NCBI GenBank assembly: GCA_021776275.1
Contig: JAJFGH010000097.1
Coordinates: forward strand, 1-38,365
Reading direction: 5' to 3'
Length of the DNA stretch: 38,365 nt
From: Alphaproteobacteria bacterium
GTDB taxonomy: Bacteria; Pseudomonadota; Alphaproteobacteria; GCA-2746255
In this document: positions 1 through 8,038 of the stretch, piece by piece
How positions within the stretch are numbered: the stretch's first letter is position 1
Layout: each line of letters opens with the position of its first letter
The notes under the pieces: generated by a model
Told to the model about the DNA's origin: nothing
Database searches by the model: none
Seen by the model: the letters and a program-made list of their open reading frames with translations, nothing else
Program-made: the position numbers and the translations under genes

Positions 1-602
1 GCAAGCAACAGAAGGTTGTCCACATGGTAATCGCGAAGGACGAGGGTTTCCGCAACGTCGCCGGCAAGTTTCAACAGCGGCGGCCAAAGCGCGGCATAGG
101 CCGCGCGCGCAAGGGGCGGCACCGCCTGCCCCGTCACGGCAGGCAGGTACCAATCCGTTAGCAGCATGGCTTCTTCGAGAAAACGTTCCTCCGTATAGGA
201 CGGCAGCGCATCCGGCACGGCTTCGCGCAAAGGGCGGCGGTGAAGATCGATGAGAAGGTCGACCGCAAGCCGGTAGAGGGGTTCTTCTTCCTCCCCATTG
301 GCAAACAAATTGGTGTAGGTCGTGTCGCCCAAATCTTCGAGCAGCACAAACCCTTTTTCCCCATCGACGGCAAACACCTCCGGCGCGCTATAGCCGAGCC
401 CCTGCAGATGCGCCGCCAACGCGACGAAGGGGCCCACGTCTTCGCGGGCGGGCGGTGCGTCCATCAAAACGAACCGGCTTTTCGTATTGGCAATGCGGTA
501 ATAGCTGCGAAAGGATGCGTCGCCGGCAAGGGGCGTTGCCTTGGCGGCATCCAGACCCTGGGATTCGAGAAAGGCGCGTCGGAGCGCGCTGCGTTCAACC
601 AT
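1..602 (-). CDS. amgK: AmgK-like sugar kinase (aminoglycoside phosphotransferase fold), partial
   Basis: This gene is not in the ORF track because it runs off the left edge. Reading the minus strand from the ATG at 602 gives an open frame of 200 codons beginning MVERSALRRAF. It contains 'GDASFRSYYRI' (nucleotide-binding loop of the aminoglycoside phosphotransferase fold), 'LLEDLGD', and the catalytic-loop motif 'LRDYHVDNLLL', after which the window ends. By family it is most like AmgK, which phosphorylates the anomeric position of N-acetylmuramate/N-acetylglucosamine in peptidoglycan recycling. The start overlaps the 3' end of tsaE by 8 bp, so the two are probably co-translated. A tsaE-amgK order, often followed by murU, is common in proteobacteria; murU would lie beyond the edge. 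The substrate is inferred from family and context, since other small-molecule kinases share the fold. Confidence 0.8.
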   Translation of the reverse strand, partial: MVERSALRRAFLESQGLDAAKATPLAGDASFRSYYRIANTKSRFVLMDAPPAREDVGPFVALAAHLQGLGYSAPEVFAVDGEKGFVLLEDLGDTTYTNLFANGEEEEPLYRLAVDLLIDLHRRPLREAVPDALPSYTEERFLEEAMLLTDWYLPAVTGQAVPPLARAAYAALWPPLLKLAGDVAETLVLRDYHVDNLLLL

Positions 603-1101
603 CCAAATCCGCCTCGGCATCCAGATCTTCCAAGCGTTGGGCCCAACTGCCGTGCCCCATCATCACGACATGGCGGGCGTCCGGATTCTTGCCCTGGGTC
701 AACAGGATGTCGAGCCGGTCTTTGGGCAGCCAGTGTCCCAGCCGGCCCGGCCACTCGATCAGGGAAACCCCTTCCGCAAAGGCCTCCTCGATGCCGAGCT
801 CCACGGCATCTTCCGCCTTTTGAAGCCGATAGAGATCGAAATGCCAGATGGCAAAGCCGGGAAGGTCGTAGATCTGCGCGAGGGTGAAGGTCGGCGACGG
901 CACGTCCTCCTTCAGCCCCCCGGCACGGGCATGGATGAAGGCGCGGGCGAAGGTCGTCTTGCCAGCGCCAAGGTCGCCGCCGAGGCCAATCACGTCGCCG
1001 CGGCGGACCCGCCCGGCAAGGATTTGGGCAAGCCTTTCCGTCGCCGCCTGATCGGCAAGGTCCCGTTTCACCATCCGGCTTGAAAGCCCGTTTTCGGCCA
1101 T
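595..1101 (-). CDS. tsaE: tRNA threonylcarbamoyladenosine biosynthesis ATPase TsaE
   Basis: TsaE is the ATPase that works with TsaB and TsaD to form the t6A modification at position 37 of ANN-decoding tRNAs in the cytoplasm. The sequence shows the Walker A motif 'GGDLGAGKTTFARAF', the family-specific 'PSPTFTL' and the 'HFDLYRL' motif. The ORF track begins at 1305, but that would overlap the 3' end of the upstream kinase gene by about 150 bp with low-quality sequence. I choose the ATG at 1101 (MAENGLSSRM), which gives 168 aa, close to the usual 150-170, and a 52-bp gap to the upstream gene. A second ATG ten codons downstream (MVKRDLADQ) is possible. The 3' end overlaps the amgK start by 8 bp. 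Confidence 0.93.
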   Translation of the reverse strand: MAENGLSSRMVKRDLADQAATERLAQILAGRVRRGDVIGLGGDLGAGKTTFARAFIHARAGGLKEDVPSPTFTLAQIYDLPGFAIWHFDLYRLQKAEDAVELGIEEAFAEGVSLIEWPGRLGHWLPKDRLDILLTQGKNPDARHVVMMGHGSWAQRLEDLDAEADLDG

Positions 1102-1153
1102 GCTTTTGTTTGTAGACGCGCCGACGCCGCCCCGCAACGGCCTCGGTTCGCCG

Positions 1154-3676
1154 TCAGGCGCCGCCTTTGGCCGACCGCCCACCCGGCAAGGCATGGGCGC
1201 GCGCCGCCGGCCGGCCCCCATCGGCAGAGTACGGCAGGCAACAGCGCACGCGGGTGCCCTTGCCGGGCGTCGAATCCAGCACGATGCGCCCGCCATGGAG
1301 TTCAACGAATTTCTTCACCAGCGGCAAGCCAAGGCCCAGGCCGCCGCCCCTGCTTGTGCTGCCGCGCTCAAACCGTTCGAAGATGCGCTCCTGCTCCTCC
1401 GGCGGAATGCCGACGCCGCCATCCGACACGCTCAAAACCAGTTCCTCTTTTTCCTTGCGCGCCGAAAGCGAAATCTTCCCCCCCGGCGCACTAAAGTTAA
1501 TGGCGTTGTTCAAAAGCTTGAAGAGAGCCTGTTTCAAGCGCTGCTTGTCGGCCTGGATTGGCGGCAAATTCGACTCGGCATCCATCACGATCATCAGGTT
1601 TTTTTCGCTCGCCTTCTGTTGAACAAGCCTCTGCACATCTTCCAGCAGAGCCGGACCTGTCACCTCTTCCGGTTGCGCCGCCAACTGGCCGGCCTCGATC
1701 ACCGCAAGGTCGAGGATGTCGTTGATCAGCGAAAGCAGCACTTGCGAAGAATCGAGAATGCCGTCCACATAGCTTTCCTGCGCTTCCGTCAGTTCGCCAA
1801 AATAATGCTGCTCCAGCAATTGGGAAAACCCAATGATCGTATTCAAAGGGGTGCGAAACTCGTAGGAAACGTGGGCGACAAATTCCGACATCAATTTGTC
1901 CGCCGCTTCCAGCGCTTCGTTGCGTTCGCGCAACGCGCGCTCGACCCGGGTGCTGTCCGTCACGTCCACATACCGCCACAAGACGCCGCCATCTGGAAGC
2001 GGCAGGCTGGCGTAATCGATCGTTGTGCCACCCTGCCGGTCGAAGCGGCCACGCTTTGCCACGCGATCGCAGGTACCGCCGACGATTTTTTCGCGCAGCG
2101 CCGCCCAATCCGCCACGCTGGCGAAGCGTTCCGTCCGATCCGTCAGTTGCGCGACGTGGGGCTCACCTTCCAATTCGTCCTGAGAAAAACCCCAGATCCG
2201 CGCATAGGCCGGGTTGCTTAGCTTCAACCGCCCGTCGCTTCCAAAAACGGCGACCCCTTCGTAAAGATTGTCGAGGGATTGCTGCTGCACCTTGATCAAG
2301 GTGTTGTAGGAGCGTTCAAGGGCAAGCCGGTCCGTCACGTCCTCATAGGTGCAAAGTAGCCCGCCAAAGGGATGCGGCGAAACGGTCGAGCGCAGCGTCG
2401 TGCCGTCCGGAAGGTGCAAAAGCTCTTCGACCGGATCGATCAGCGAAGTAAAACGGGCAAGCTGTTCGTTCTTATAGGCGGGGAAATCGACCGTTTCCGG
2501 CAACCGCCTGCGCGCGCGCAGCGTCTCCAGCACTTCGCCCTGCATCGGCTCCATCTCCAGCCAGTTCTCATGCAAGCGCCAGAGATGGGCGAAGGCCCGG
2601 TTAAAAAATTTCAGCCGCATGTCCGGCCCGTAGATGGCGATCGCCGTTGCCAGCCCCTCCAGCACCTTCGCCTGGGCATCGATATGGCGGCCAAGCTCGT
2701 CCTGGACCCGTTCGATTTCCGTAAAGTCCTGGGAATAGCCGATCATGCCATCCTGATCGGGCTGGGGAATCTCGGTAATTTCAAGAAGGCGGCGAAAACC
2801 TTCGACAACGAAATGGTGGCTTTCCGATTGGGGCGAGCCGACGCGCTCGGCGCGTTTTGCCAAGGCTTGCCCCCGCTCGCCAATCACGCCCTCGGCAAAT
2901 TCCCGTTTGCGTTCAACCGCTTCCTCCGGCCGCATGCCGACAACGGCCGCATAAGCACGGTTGCAAAAAGAAAGCGCCAGATTTTTTCCGCGCTGCCACA
3001 CCGGAAAGGGCAGCCGGTCGAGAAGAAAGCGCAGTTGGTCCCGGTCTTTTAGGAGAACCGCGTTCCGTTCAAAAAGCGCGTCCGCATCGGCCTGGGCAAG
3101 CGTCACATCCTCCAGGCGAATGCCGTGGCCGAGAAGGATGCCGTCGGCGGCAACAATCTCGCTGCCATGGGCTTTCCATTTGCCCCCATCCGCCGCGACG
3201 AGGTTGAGAGTAAAATCCCCGCCCACGGCGCGAAGCTTTGCCGCCGCATCGCGAAGCTGCGCCTGGGCGGCACCATCGAAGCAGGCAAGCACGCTTTCAA
3301 AGCGCGGCGGCACATCGGCCGGCAATTTCAACAAGCCATGAAAGTCGCCGAAGCCGATCTCCGTTTCCGCGCCTGCGCGCCAGAAAAAGAAATCCCCCGG
3401 CGCGGCGCCAAGAAGGGCGCGCAATTCGCGCAATTCCTCTGCCGCGCGCCTTGCGGCCGCCAGCGCCGTTCGCTCGCGCCGCCGGGCCGGGCCCCCAAAG
3501 AGAAAAAGCCCAAGCACCAGCCCGGCGCCAAGCAGCGCCAAGCCTTGAAAAACAGGGTCGGAAAGAAAGGCCGCGCCTTCGGGCAGGCCAACAAACGGCA
3601 CCGCGGCGCCAAGCTTTCGCCCATGGCCGGTGACGAAGGCGGAGGAAGTTATCCCCGTTTTCCCCGTTTTCCACAT
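1154..3676 (-). CDS. divL: DivL-like multi-PAS histidine kinase homologue with Tyr in the H-box
   Basis: An 840-residue membrane-associated sensor kinase homologue. There is an N-terminal hydrophobic helix (about residues 43-62), a series of PAS-like segments (for example around 'LLDRLPFPVWQRG', 'LEGLATAIAIYGPD' and 'LDNLYEGVAVFGSD'), a HisKA dimerisation domain near 590-660 and a HATPase domain near 700-815. The N-box-like 'LLNNAINFSAPGG', the G1 box 'SDGGVGIPPEE' and the G2 box 'GGGLGLGLPLVKKF' are intact. The H-box reads 'FVAHVSYEFRTPL', with Tyr605 (codon at 1862-1864) where the phospho-accepting His should be. That replacement is the hallmark of Caulobacter DivL, a pseudo-kinase that binds DivK and controls the CckA-CtrA pathway. 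I place the start at the ATG at 3676 because the track start (3922) overlaps ahcY. The position next to tsaE supports orthology. The gene symbol is by family and motif, not by a database search. Confidence 0.8.
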   Translation of the reverse strand: MWKTGKTGITSSAFVTGHGRKLGAAVPFVGLPEGAAFLSDPVFQGLALLGAGLVLGLFLFGGPARRRERTALAAARRAAEELRELRALLGAAPGDFFFWRAGAETEIGFGDFHGLLKLPADVPPRFESVLACFDGAAQAQLRDAAAKLRAVGGDFTLNLVAADGGKWKAHGSEIVAADGILLGHGIRLEDVTLAQADADALFERNAVLLKDRDQLRFLLDRLPFPVWQRGKNLALSFCNRAYAAVVGMRPEEAVERKREFAEGVIGERGQALAKRAERVGSPQSESHHFVVEGFRRLLEITEIPQPDQDGMIGYSQDFTEIERVQDELGRHIDAQAKVLEGLATAIAIYGPDMRLKFFNRAFAHLWRLHENWLEMEPMQGEVLETLRARRRLPETVDFPAYKNEQLARFTSLIDPVEELLHLPDGTTLRSTVSPHPFGGLLCTYEDVTDRLALERSYNTLIKVQQQSLDNLYEGVAVFGSDGRLKLSNPAYARIWGFSQDELEGEPHVAQLTDRTERFASVADWAALREKIVGGTCDRVAKRGRFDRQGGTTIDYASLPLPDGGVLWRYVDVTDSTRVERALRERNEALEAADKLMSEFVAHVSYEFRTPLNTIIGFSQLLEQHYFGELTEAQESYVDGILDSSQVLLSLINDILDLAVIEAGQLAAQPEEVTGPALLEDVQRLVQQKASEKNLMIVMDAESNLPPIQADKQRLKQALFKLLNNAINFSAPGGKISLSARKEKEELVLSVSDGGVGIPPEEQERIFERFERGSTSRGGGLGLGLPLVKKFVELHGGRIVLDSTPGKGTRVRCCLPYSADGGRPAARAHALPGGRSAKGGA

Positions 3677-3738
3677 AGGCGCGAGTTTAGGCGCGAAGCC
3701 AGGCGTGAACAAGGCTGGGCGGGCTTGCGGCGGGACGG

Positions 3739-5037
3739 CTAGTAGCGGTAATAATCGGGCTTGAAGGGGCCTTCCGGCGTAACGCCGATGTATTTTGCCT
3801 GCGCCTCCGACAGCCGGGTCAGCTTTGCGCCAAGCTTCTCCAAATGCAGCGCCGCCACCTTCTCGTCGAGATGCTTCGGCAGCACATAGACTTCGCACCC
3901 ATAACTCGCATGGTTCTGCCAAAGCTCGATCTGGGCCAACACCTGATTCGAGAAAGACGCACTCATCACGAAGCTTGGATGCCCGGTCGCGCAGCCCAAA
4001 TTCACAAGCCGCCCCTTCGCCAACACGATCAGCCGCTTGCCATCCGGAAAGACCACCTCGTCGACCTGGGGTTTGACTTCTTCCCAGGTGTAATTCTTCA
4101 GCGAGTCGATTTGGATTTCGCTATCGAAATGGCCGATGTTGCAAACGATGGCGCGGTCCTTCATCGCCCGCATATGATCTTGCGTAATCACATCCAAATT
4201 TCCGGTCGCGGTGACAAAGATATCGCCGATCGGCGCCGCATCTTTCATCGTCGTGACTTCATAACCTTCCATCGCTGCTTGCAGCGCGCAGATGGGGTCG
4301 ACTTCCGTCACCATGACGCGCGCGCCCTGGCCCTGCAGCGATGCCGCGCAACCCTTGCCCACGTCGCCAAACCCGTTCACGACGGCGACCTTGCCCGCCA
4401 GCATCACGTCCGTGGCCCGCTTCACCCCGTCGATCAGGCTTTCGCGGCAGCCATAAAGATTGTCGAATTTCGATTTCGTCACCGAATCGTTCACATTGAA
4501 GGCAGGCGCCATCAGGCGGCCCGCTTCCTGCATTTCGCGCAGGCGCAACACGCCGGTCGTCGTTTCTTCGGAGATGCCCTTTACGCCCTTCATCCATTCT
4601 GGAAACTTTTCATGCATGACGCGGGTCAAATCGCCGCCATCGTCCAGAATCATGTTCGGCCGCCACCCATCCGGGCCTTCGATCGTCTGTTCAACACACC
4701 AGTCGTATTCTTCTTCCGTCTCGCCCTTCCAGGCAAAAACGGGAACTTGGCTGTCCTGCGCAACGGCGGCAGCGGCGTGGTCCTGGGTTGAAAAAATGTT
4801 GCACGAACTCCAGCGAATCTCGGCGCCCAGATCGCGAAGCGTTTCGATCAGCACCGCCGTCTGGATCGTCATATGCAGGCAGCCGGCGATGCGCGCGCCC
4901 TTGAGGGGCTGCGACTTGCCATATTCCTCACGCAGCGCCATGAGGCCTGGCATTTCCGTCTCGGCGATGGCGATCTCGCGACGCCCCCAGCCTGCCAGGG
5001 AAATGTCCTTGATCTTGTAATCGGTGAAGGATGCCAT
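3739..5037 (-). CDS. ahcY: Adenosylhomocysteinase
   Basis: S-adenosylhomocysteine hydrolase, which reversibly splits SAH into adenosine and homocysteine and so removes product inhibition from SAM-dependent methyltransferases. Its 432 aa include '[16 protein letters not shown]', the NAD-binding Rossmann motif '[15 protein letters not shown]', '[13 protein letters not shown]' and the C-terminal 'KPDYYRY' ending typical of the family. At 432 residues it lacks the roughly 40-residue insertion carried by many alphaproteobacterial AhcY proteins (about 465-470 aa). The start at 5037 gives the conserved '[14 protein letters not shown]' opening. The downstream divL-like start lies 62 bp past its stop, so they may share a transcript. 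The upstream neighbour is ptsH, the usual alphaproteobacterial arrangement, with an intervening region that may hold a promoter. Confidence 0.97.
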   Translation of the reverse strand: MASFTDYKIKDISLAGWGRREIAIAETEMPGLMALREEYGKSQPLKGARIAGCLHMTIQTAVLIETLRDLGAEIRWSSCNIFSTQDHAAAAVAQDSQVPVFAWKGETEEEYDWCVEQTIEGPDGWRPNMILDDGGDLTRVMHEKFPEWMKGVKGISEETTTGVLRLREMQEAGRLMAPAFNVNDSVTKSKFDNLYGCRESLIDGVKRATDVMLAGKVAVVNGFGDVGKGCAASLQGQGARVMVTEVDPICALQAAMEGYEVTTMKDAAPIGDIFVTATGNLDVITQDHMRAMKDRAIVCNIGHFDSEIQIDSLKNYTWEEVKPQVDEVVFPDGKRLIVLAKGRLVNLGCATGHPSFVMSASFSNQVLAQIELWQNHASYGCEVYVLPKHLDEKVAALHLEKLGAKLTRLSEAQAKYIGVTPEGPFKPDYYRY

Positions 5038-5112
5038 GAAACGTCTAACCCTTCTGCTGCTGCGTGACTGCGCCGGACGGGGCTGCCGACCGGGCGCTTG
5101 AAGATGGGCCTC

Positions 5113-5142
5113 GACATAGCAGCATTTTTAAGCGGCAATCAA
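5113..5142 (-). promoter_or_regulatory. Candidate promoter for ahcY
   Basis: On the minus strand TTGATT (5137-5142) and TATGTC (5113-5118) are separated by 18 bp, resembling sigma-70 -35/-10 elements, about 75 bp upstream of the ahcY ATG. The 128-bp gap to ptsH makes an independent promoter plausible. This is pattern matching only. Confidence 0.3.
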
Positions 5143-5165
5143 GGGGGTGAACTCCTTCGCACGGG

Positions 5166-5459
5166 TCACGCTTCGTCGAACCCATCGCGGACAAGGCCAG
5201 ACAGCGCCGCGAGCGCCGCTTCCGCGTCTCGGCCCGTCGCCTCAATTTCGATCCGCGTGCCGCGGCTTGCCGCCAGGGTCAGCAACCCCATGATCGAAAG
5301 CCCGGACACGGCAATGCCGCGTCTTTGCACCATGATTTCCGCCTCGAAGCGCGCCGCGGTGCGCACAAATTTTGCCGCCGCCCTGGCATGCAGCCCGCGT
5401 TCGTTGCGAATCGTCAGGCGCGCCTTGAAGCCGCCTTCCGGCTTTTTCTCCTGCGCCAC
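5166..5459 (-). CDS. ptsH: HPr phosphocarrier protein
   Basis: HPr relays phosphate from enzyme I to EIIA proteins. Its 97 aa contain the active-site segment 'NERGLHARAAAKF' (His24, equivalent to His15 of other HPrs) and the regulatory-serine loop 'GLSIMGLLTLAASRGT' (Ser54, equivalent to Ser46). Retention of that serine fits the presence of an HPr kinase gene three genes upstream in the same cluster. It has about ten more N-terminal residues than enteric HPr. It is 9 bp downstream of the EIIA gene and almost certainly in one operon with it. No enzyme I gene is in the window; in alphaproteobacteria EI-Ntr (ptsP) is normally encoded elsewhere, and the system is regulatory rather than sugar-transporting. 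Confidence 0.96.
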   Translation of the reverse strand: MAQEKKPEGGFKARLTIRNERGLHARAAAKFVRTAARFEAEIMVQRRGIAVSGLSIMGLLTLAASRGTRIEIEATGRDAEAALAALSGLVRDGFDEA

Positions 5460-5468
5460 GAAGCCTCG

Positions 5469-5879
5469 CTAGGCCTTTGCTTCTTCGGCAAGCAGATGCG
5501 AGGCGACGTTGATGTATTTGCGCCCGGCTTCCTGCGCCGCCGCCACCGCCGTCCCGATGCTGTCCTTTTCGCGAAGGCTCGCAAGCTTGATCAACATCGG
5601 CAAATTTAAACCGGCAATCACCTCGGTCTGCACGCGGTCCATGATGGAAATGGCCAGATTGGATGGCGTGCCGCCAAACATGTCCGTCAGCACAACGACG
5701 CCCTTGCCGGTATCGACCTCCGACACGCGCGCGAGAATTTCCTCGCGGCGCTTTTCCATATCGTCATCGGGATGGATGCAGACAGTTTGAAGTTGTTTTT
5801 GCGGACCAACAATATGCTCAAGCGCTTTGACGAATTCATCCGCCAAATGGCCATGGGTCACCAATACAAGTCCAATCAT
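5469..5879 (-). CDS. PTS EIIA component, mannose (EIIA-Man) family
   Basis: A 136-aa stand-alone EIIA of the mannose family. The N-terminus 'MIGLVLVTHGHLADEF' carries the phospho-accepting His9 (His10 of E. coli ManX), and 'DMFGGTPSNLA' is the conserved family loop. No EIIB, EIIC or EIID genes accompany it, so it cannot by itself form a transporter. In alphaproteobacteria this protein sits with HPr and HprK in a truncated regulatory PTS, where its phosphorylation state signals carbon/nitrogen status to partner proteins. It starts 9 bp after the rapZ stop codon and ends 9 bp before ptsH, consistent with a single operon. Confidence 0.95.
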   Translation of the reverse strand: MIGLVLVTHGHLADEFVKALEHIVGPQKQLQTVCIHPDDDMEKRREEILARVSEVDTGKGVVVLTDMFGGTPSNLAISIMDRVQTEVIAGLNLPMLIKLASLREKDSIGTAVAAAQEAGRKYINVASHLLAEEAKA

Positions 5880-5888
5880 GGAATCCTC

Positions 5889-6773
5889 TTACGAAGGCTG
5901 CTCCAACAAATTGCCAAGCTCGCGATGCCGAATGGAGGCATGCCGCCCTTCCTGGGACAACCATTCGCCGAGCTTTTCGGCGACAAAGACCGAACGGTGC
6001 CGCCCGCCCGTGCATCCAATAGCGATCGTCAGATACGTCTTTCCTTCTTCTTCATAGCGGGGAAGCAGCATGCTCAGCATGGCCGTCAAACCCTTGAAGA
6101 AAGAGTCGAAGCCCGGGTCTTTTACGATGTGCTCGCCGACCTCCCTATCACGCCCGCTAAGCAGCCGCAACGCCGGGACGTAATGCGGATTTGCCAAAAA
6201 GCGCACGTCGAAAACCAGATCCGCCTCCCGGGGAAGCCCGTTTGCATAGGCAAAAGACGTCACGAAAAGCCGAAGTTTCGGCACATCGCCGCCGCCGAAA
6301 ATTTCTTTCAATTGCTGGCGCAATTCCCAGGGCGAAAACCGCGTCGTATCCAAGACCATGTCGGCGCGCTCGCGAAGGGGCGCCAGCAACTGTCGCTCAT
6401 GGGCGATTTCGTCCAGCACCGGCCGGTCGCCTCCCATCGGATGGCGGCGGCGCGTTTCCGTGTACCGGCGCAGCAGCGCCTCGTCGTCGCAATCGAGGAA
6501 AAGAAGCTGCAGAGCGAGACCCTCGGATTCTCCCAGCGATTTGATTTCGTCCAGCAGGCTCTCCGCTTCGAAATCCCGCGTGCGAATGTCCACCCCGATC
6601 GCCAAGGGGCGCGCGAAACTATCCGGCGAAGAAAGAAGCCGCCGAAGAAGCGAGAGCGGCAAATTGTCGATTGCCTCGAAACCAAAATCTTCCAGCGCGC
6701 GCAAGCTCGTCGTATGGCCGGCGCCGGAAAGGCCCGTCACCAAAAGGACGCGTTGCTCGGAAGGGGCTGCCAT
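5889..6773 (-). CDS. rapZ: RapZ-type nucleotide-binding / RNase adapter protein
   Basis: A 294-aa member of the RapZ (YvcJ/YhbJ) family, whose enterobacterial member binds sRNAs and guides RNase E to control GlmS synthesis. The N-terminal P-loop region reads 'TGLSGAGHTTSLRALEDFG' followed by 'AIDNLP', and the C-terminal domain has the invariant 'IGCTGGRHRSVFVAEKL'. The Walker A lysine is replaced by His (codon CAT on the minus strand). Non-lysine P-loops appear to occur in alphaproteobacterial relatives, but the change bears on nucleotide hydrolysis. It lies between hprK (15 bp upstream) and the EIIA gene (9 bp downstream). The exact function in alphaproteobacteria is less well established than in E. 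coli. Confidence 0.93.
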   Translation of the reverse strand: MAAPSEQRVLLVTGLSGAGHTTSLRALEDFGFEAIDNLPLSLLRRLLSSPDSFARPLAIGVDIRTRDFEAESLLDEIKSLGESEGLALQLLFLDCDDEALLRRYTETRRRHPMGGDRPVLDEIAHERQLLAPLRERADMVLDTTRFSPWELRQQLKEIFGGGDVPKLRLFVTSFAYANGLPREADLVFDVRFLANPHYVPALRLLSGRDREVGEHIVKDPGFDSFFKGLTAMLSMLLPRYEEEGKTYLTIAIGCTGGRHRSVFVAEKLGEWLSQEGRHASIRHRELGNLLEQPS

Positions 6774-6788
6774 CTGCCGTCCGCGTCC

Positions 6789-7220
6789 TCAGGCTGCCCG
6801 GCCGTCGTTGCGGCTTGCCTCGATGGCGTAACGCAGCTTTGCCACGGCCGAGGCCTCGAAGGGGGCGATGGAAATGCGCGCCAGGGCAACGCCCAAATAG
6901 CTGCAATCCTCTTTTTCCGGCATGCGCGAGAGGGCCTCGGGCGAAACCAAATCCACGACCAGCTCAAGGGGCGTCGGCGGCGCGACCGGAACTTCGACAA
7001 GCCCCACGCCACGAATTTCCAACAGGCCGGAAATCGGCGGCGGCGGCGACGCGAGAAGCCGGCCATCCTGCAAGGCAAGCGCCGTCTGATCGTCGGCGAT
7101 GAGCTGCCCGCCCGCTTCGATCAGGCGCAGGGCCAAGTCGGACTTGCCGCTGCCGGAGGGCCCGCGCAGGAGAAGCGCCGCGCCCTTCCAAACGACGCTG
7201 GTACCATGAACTTGCAACAT
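6789..7220 (-). CDS. hprK: HPr kinase/phosphorylase, short alphaproteobacterial form
   Basis: HprK phosphorylates and dephosphorylates the regulatory serine of HPr. The protein shows the 'VHGTSVVW' entry strand, Walker A 'GPSGSGKSDLALRLIEAG', 'LIADDQTAL' (general acid/base Asp region) and the signature segment 'LEIRGVGLVEV'. It is 143 aa and lacks the N-terminal domain of the Firmicutes enzyme, as usual for alphaproteobacteria. The ORF track starts at 7463, but the extra 81 codons are basic low-quality sequence overlapping the next gene. I use the ATG at 7220 (MLQVHG), preceded by AAGGA about 10 nt upstream. A 16-nt inverted repeat lies just before it (separate entry). It heads the hprK-rapZ-EIIA-ptsH run. 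Confidence 0.93.
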   Translation of the reverse strand: MLQVHGTSVVWKGAALLLRGPSGSGKSDLALRLIEAGGQLIADDQTALALQDGRLLASPPPPISGLLEIRGVGLVEVPVAPPTPLELVVDLVSPEALSRMPEKEDCSYLGVALARISIAPFEASAVAKLRYAIEASRNDGRAA

Positions 7221-7237
7221 GCGGCGTTGGTCCTTGC

Positions 7238-7253
7238 CAATCTTGAAAGATTG
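7238..7253. promoter_or_regulatory. Inverted repeat upstream of hprK
   Basis: CAATCTTGAAAGATTG has perfect 7-bp arms around a 2-bp centre and ends 17 bp before the hprK start codon. It could be an operator for a dimeric regulator or a small RNA hairpin near the ribosome binding site. No regulator can be named from sequence. Confidence 0.3.
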
Positions 7254-7320
7254 TCCGACCGTGAAAGGATCGCAGGATTGCGGAACCGCCGCAAGCCCGG
7301 CCGGACGGCCCAAAGGGCGC

Positions 7321-7854
7321 CTAATGGCCGCCTTCTTCCCCATGTTCCATCGCCCGGGTATCCGTCGCGCCGGTATCCGTCGCGCCAGGGCGCATCGTTC
7401 CAGGGCCCTCGGCGCCAAGCGCCAAAATCGGCACGGCAATTTCCATCGCCGGCGCCTGGGCAAAACGCAGCCGCAGCGTCAGCGTCGCCCCCTCCTTCAA
7501 GGGCGCGCCAAGCCCCATCAGCATGATGTGGCGCCCCCCCGGTGCAAGGGAAATGGCCTCGCCGACGGGCAAGGCAAGGGCCTCGATTTTCCGCATCCGC
7601 ATGACGTCGCCATCCATTTGCATGCCGTGCAGCGCCGCCCGTTCCGCCTGGGGAGAGGCGACCCCCAAAAGCTGGTCCGCCGAGGGCCCGCCATTTTGCA
7701 AGGTCAGGTAAACGGCCCCCGTCCGCGCCCCGTCCGGGGTCGCCCGGGCCCAGGCATCGGATAGGGCAAGCCCGGCCCCGCCGCCCTCTTCACACGCCGA
7801 AAGGCCCAGCGCAAGCAGAAGGACCAGGAACCGTGTTTTGCGAAAAAGACTCAT
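7321..7854 (-). CDS. PCu(A)C family periplasmic copper chaperone, probable lipoprotein
   Basis: A 177-aa protein with a lipoprotein signal (MSLFRKTRFLVLLLALGLSAC, lipobox LSAC) followed by a PCu(A)C domain (DUF461). Family copper ligands are His and Met; here 'LHGMQMDGDVMRM' and 'GGRHIMLMGL' supply the expected set. PCu(A)C proteins deliver Cu(I) to cytochrome oxidase. The tail is rich in Met/His/Glu (ending 'AMEHGEEGGH') and contains a duplicated GATDT unit encoded by a tandem 15-bp DNA repeat. I chose the ATG at 7854, 15 codons inside the track start, because it begins the signal peptide. It ends 100 bp before hprK and occupies the place where chvI/chvG usually lie in related genomes. Confidence 0.85.
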   Translation of the reverse strand: MSLFRKTRFLVLLLALGLSACEEGGGAGLALSDAWARATPDGARTGAVYLTLQNGGPSADQLLGVASPQAERAALHGMQMDGDVMRMRKIEALALPVGEAISLAPGGRHIMLMGLGAPLKEGATLTLRLRFAQAPAMEIAVPILALGAEGPGTMRPGATDTGATDTRAMEHGEEGGH

Positions 7855-8008
7855 GGAAACGCTTCTCCTGAACGGCGATGGGGGCAAATGGATGGCCATC
7901 TAGCCACGATTTGACAGCCCAAGGAAGCCCCCGCAGGGCCCGCAAAAAAAATCCGGAGCCATGGCCAAATCCCCTTGAAAAATAACGCTTTTTTGTAGGC
8001 GCACCCAT

Positions 8009-8038
8009 TTGATTCAAACGCTCGCTTCCGGCATGATA
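8009..8038 (+). promoter_or_regulatory. Candidate promoter for pckA
   Basis: TTGATT (8009-8014) and the hexamer CATGAT (8032-8037), or TGATAC (8033-8038), have 17- or 18-bp spacing about 80 bp before the pckA start. The 261 bp between the divergent PCu(A)C gene and pckA hold no coding sequence I can support, so promoters for both genes should be here. Weak match only. Confidence 0.25.

Noticed and set aside
5038-5165. Possible SAH or SAM riboswitch upstream of ahcY
   Set aside because: The leader does not show the conserved SAH-riboswitch core or a matching pseudoknot arrangement that I could draw. Only promoter-like elements are supported.
5772-7526. Plus-strand 584-aa ORF opposite rapZ/hprK/EIIA
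   Set aside because: An antisense shadow covering several real genes on the minus strand; sequence rich in Arg/Gln/Pro without motifs.
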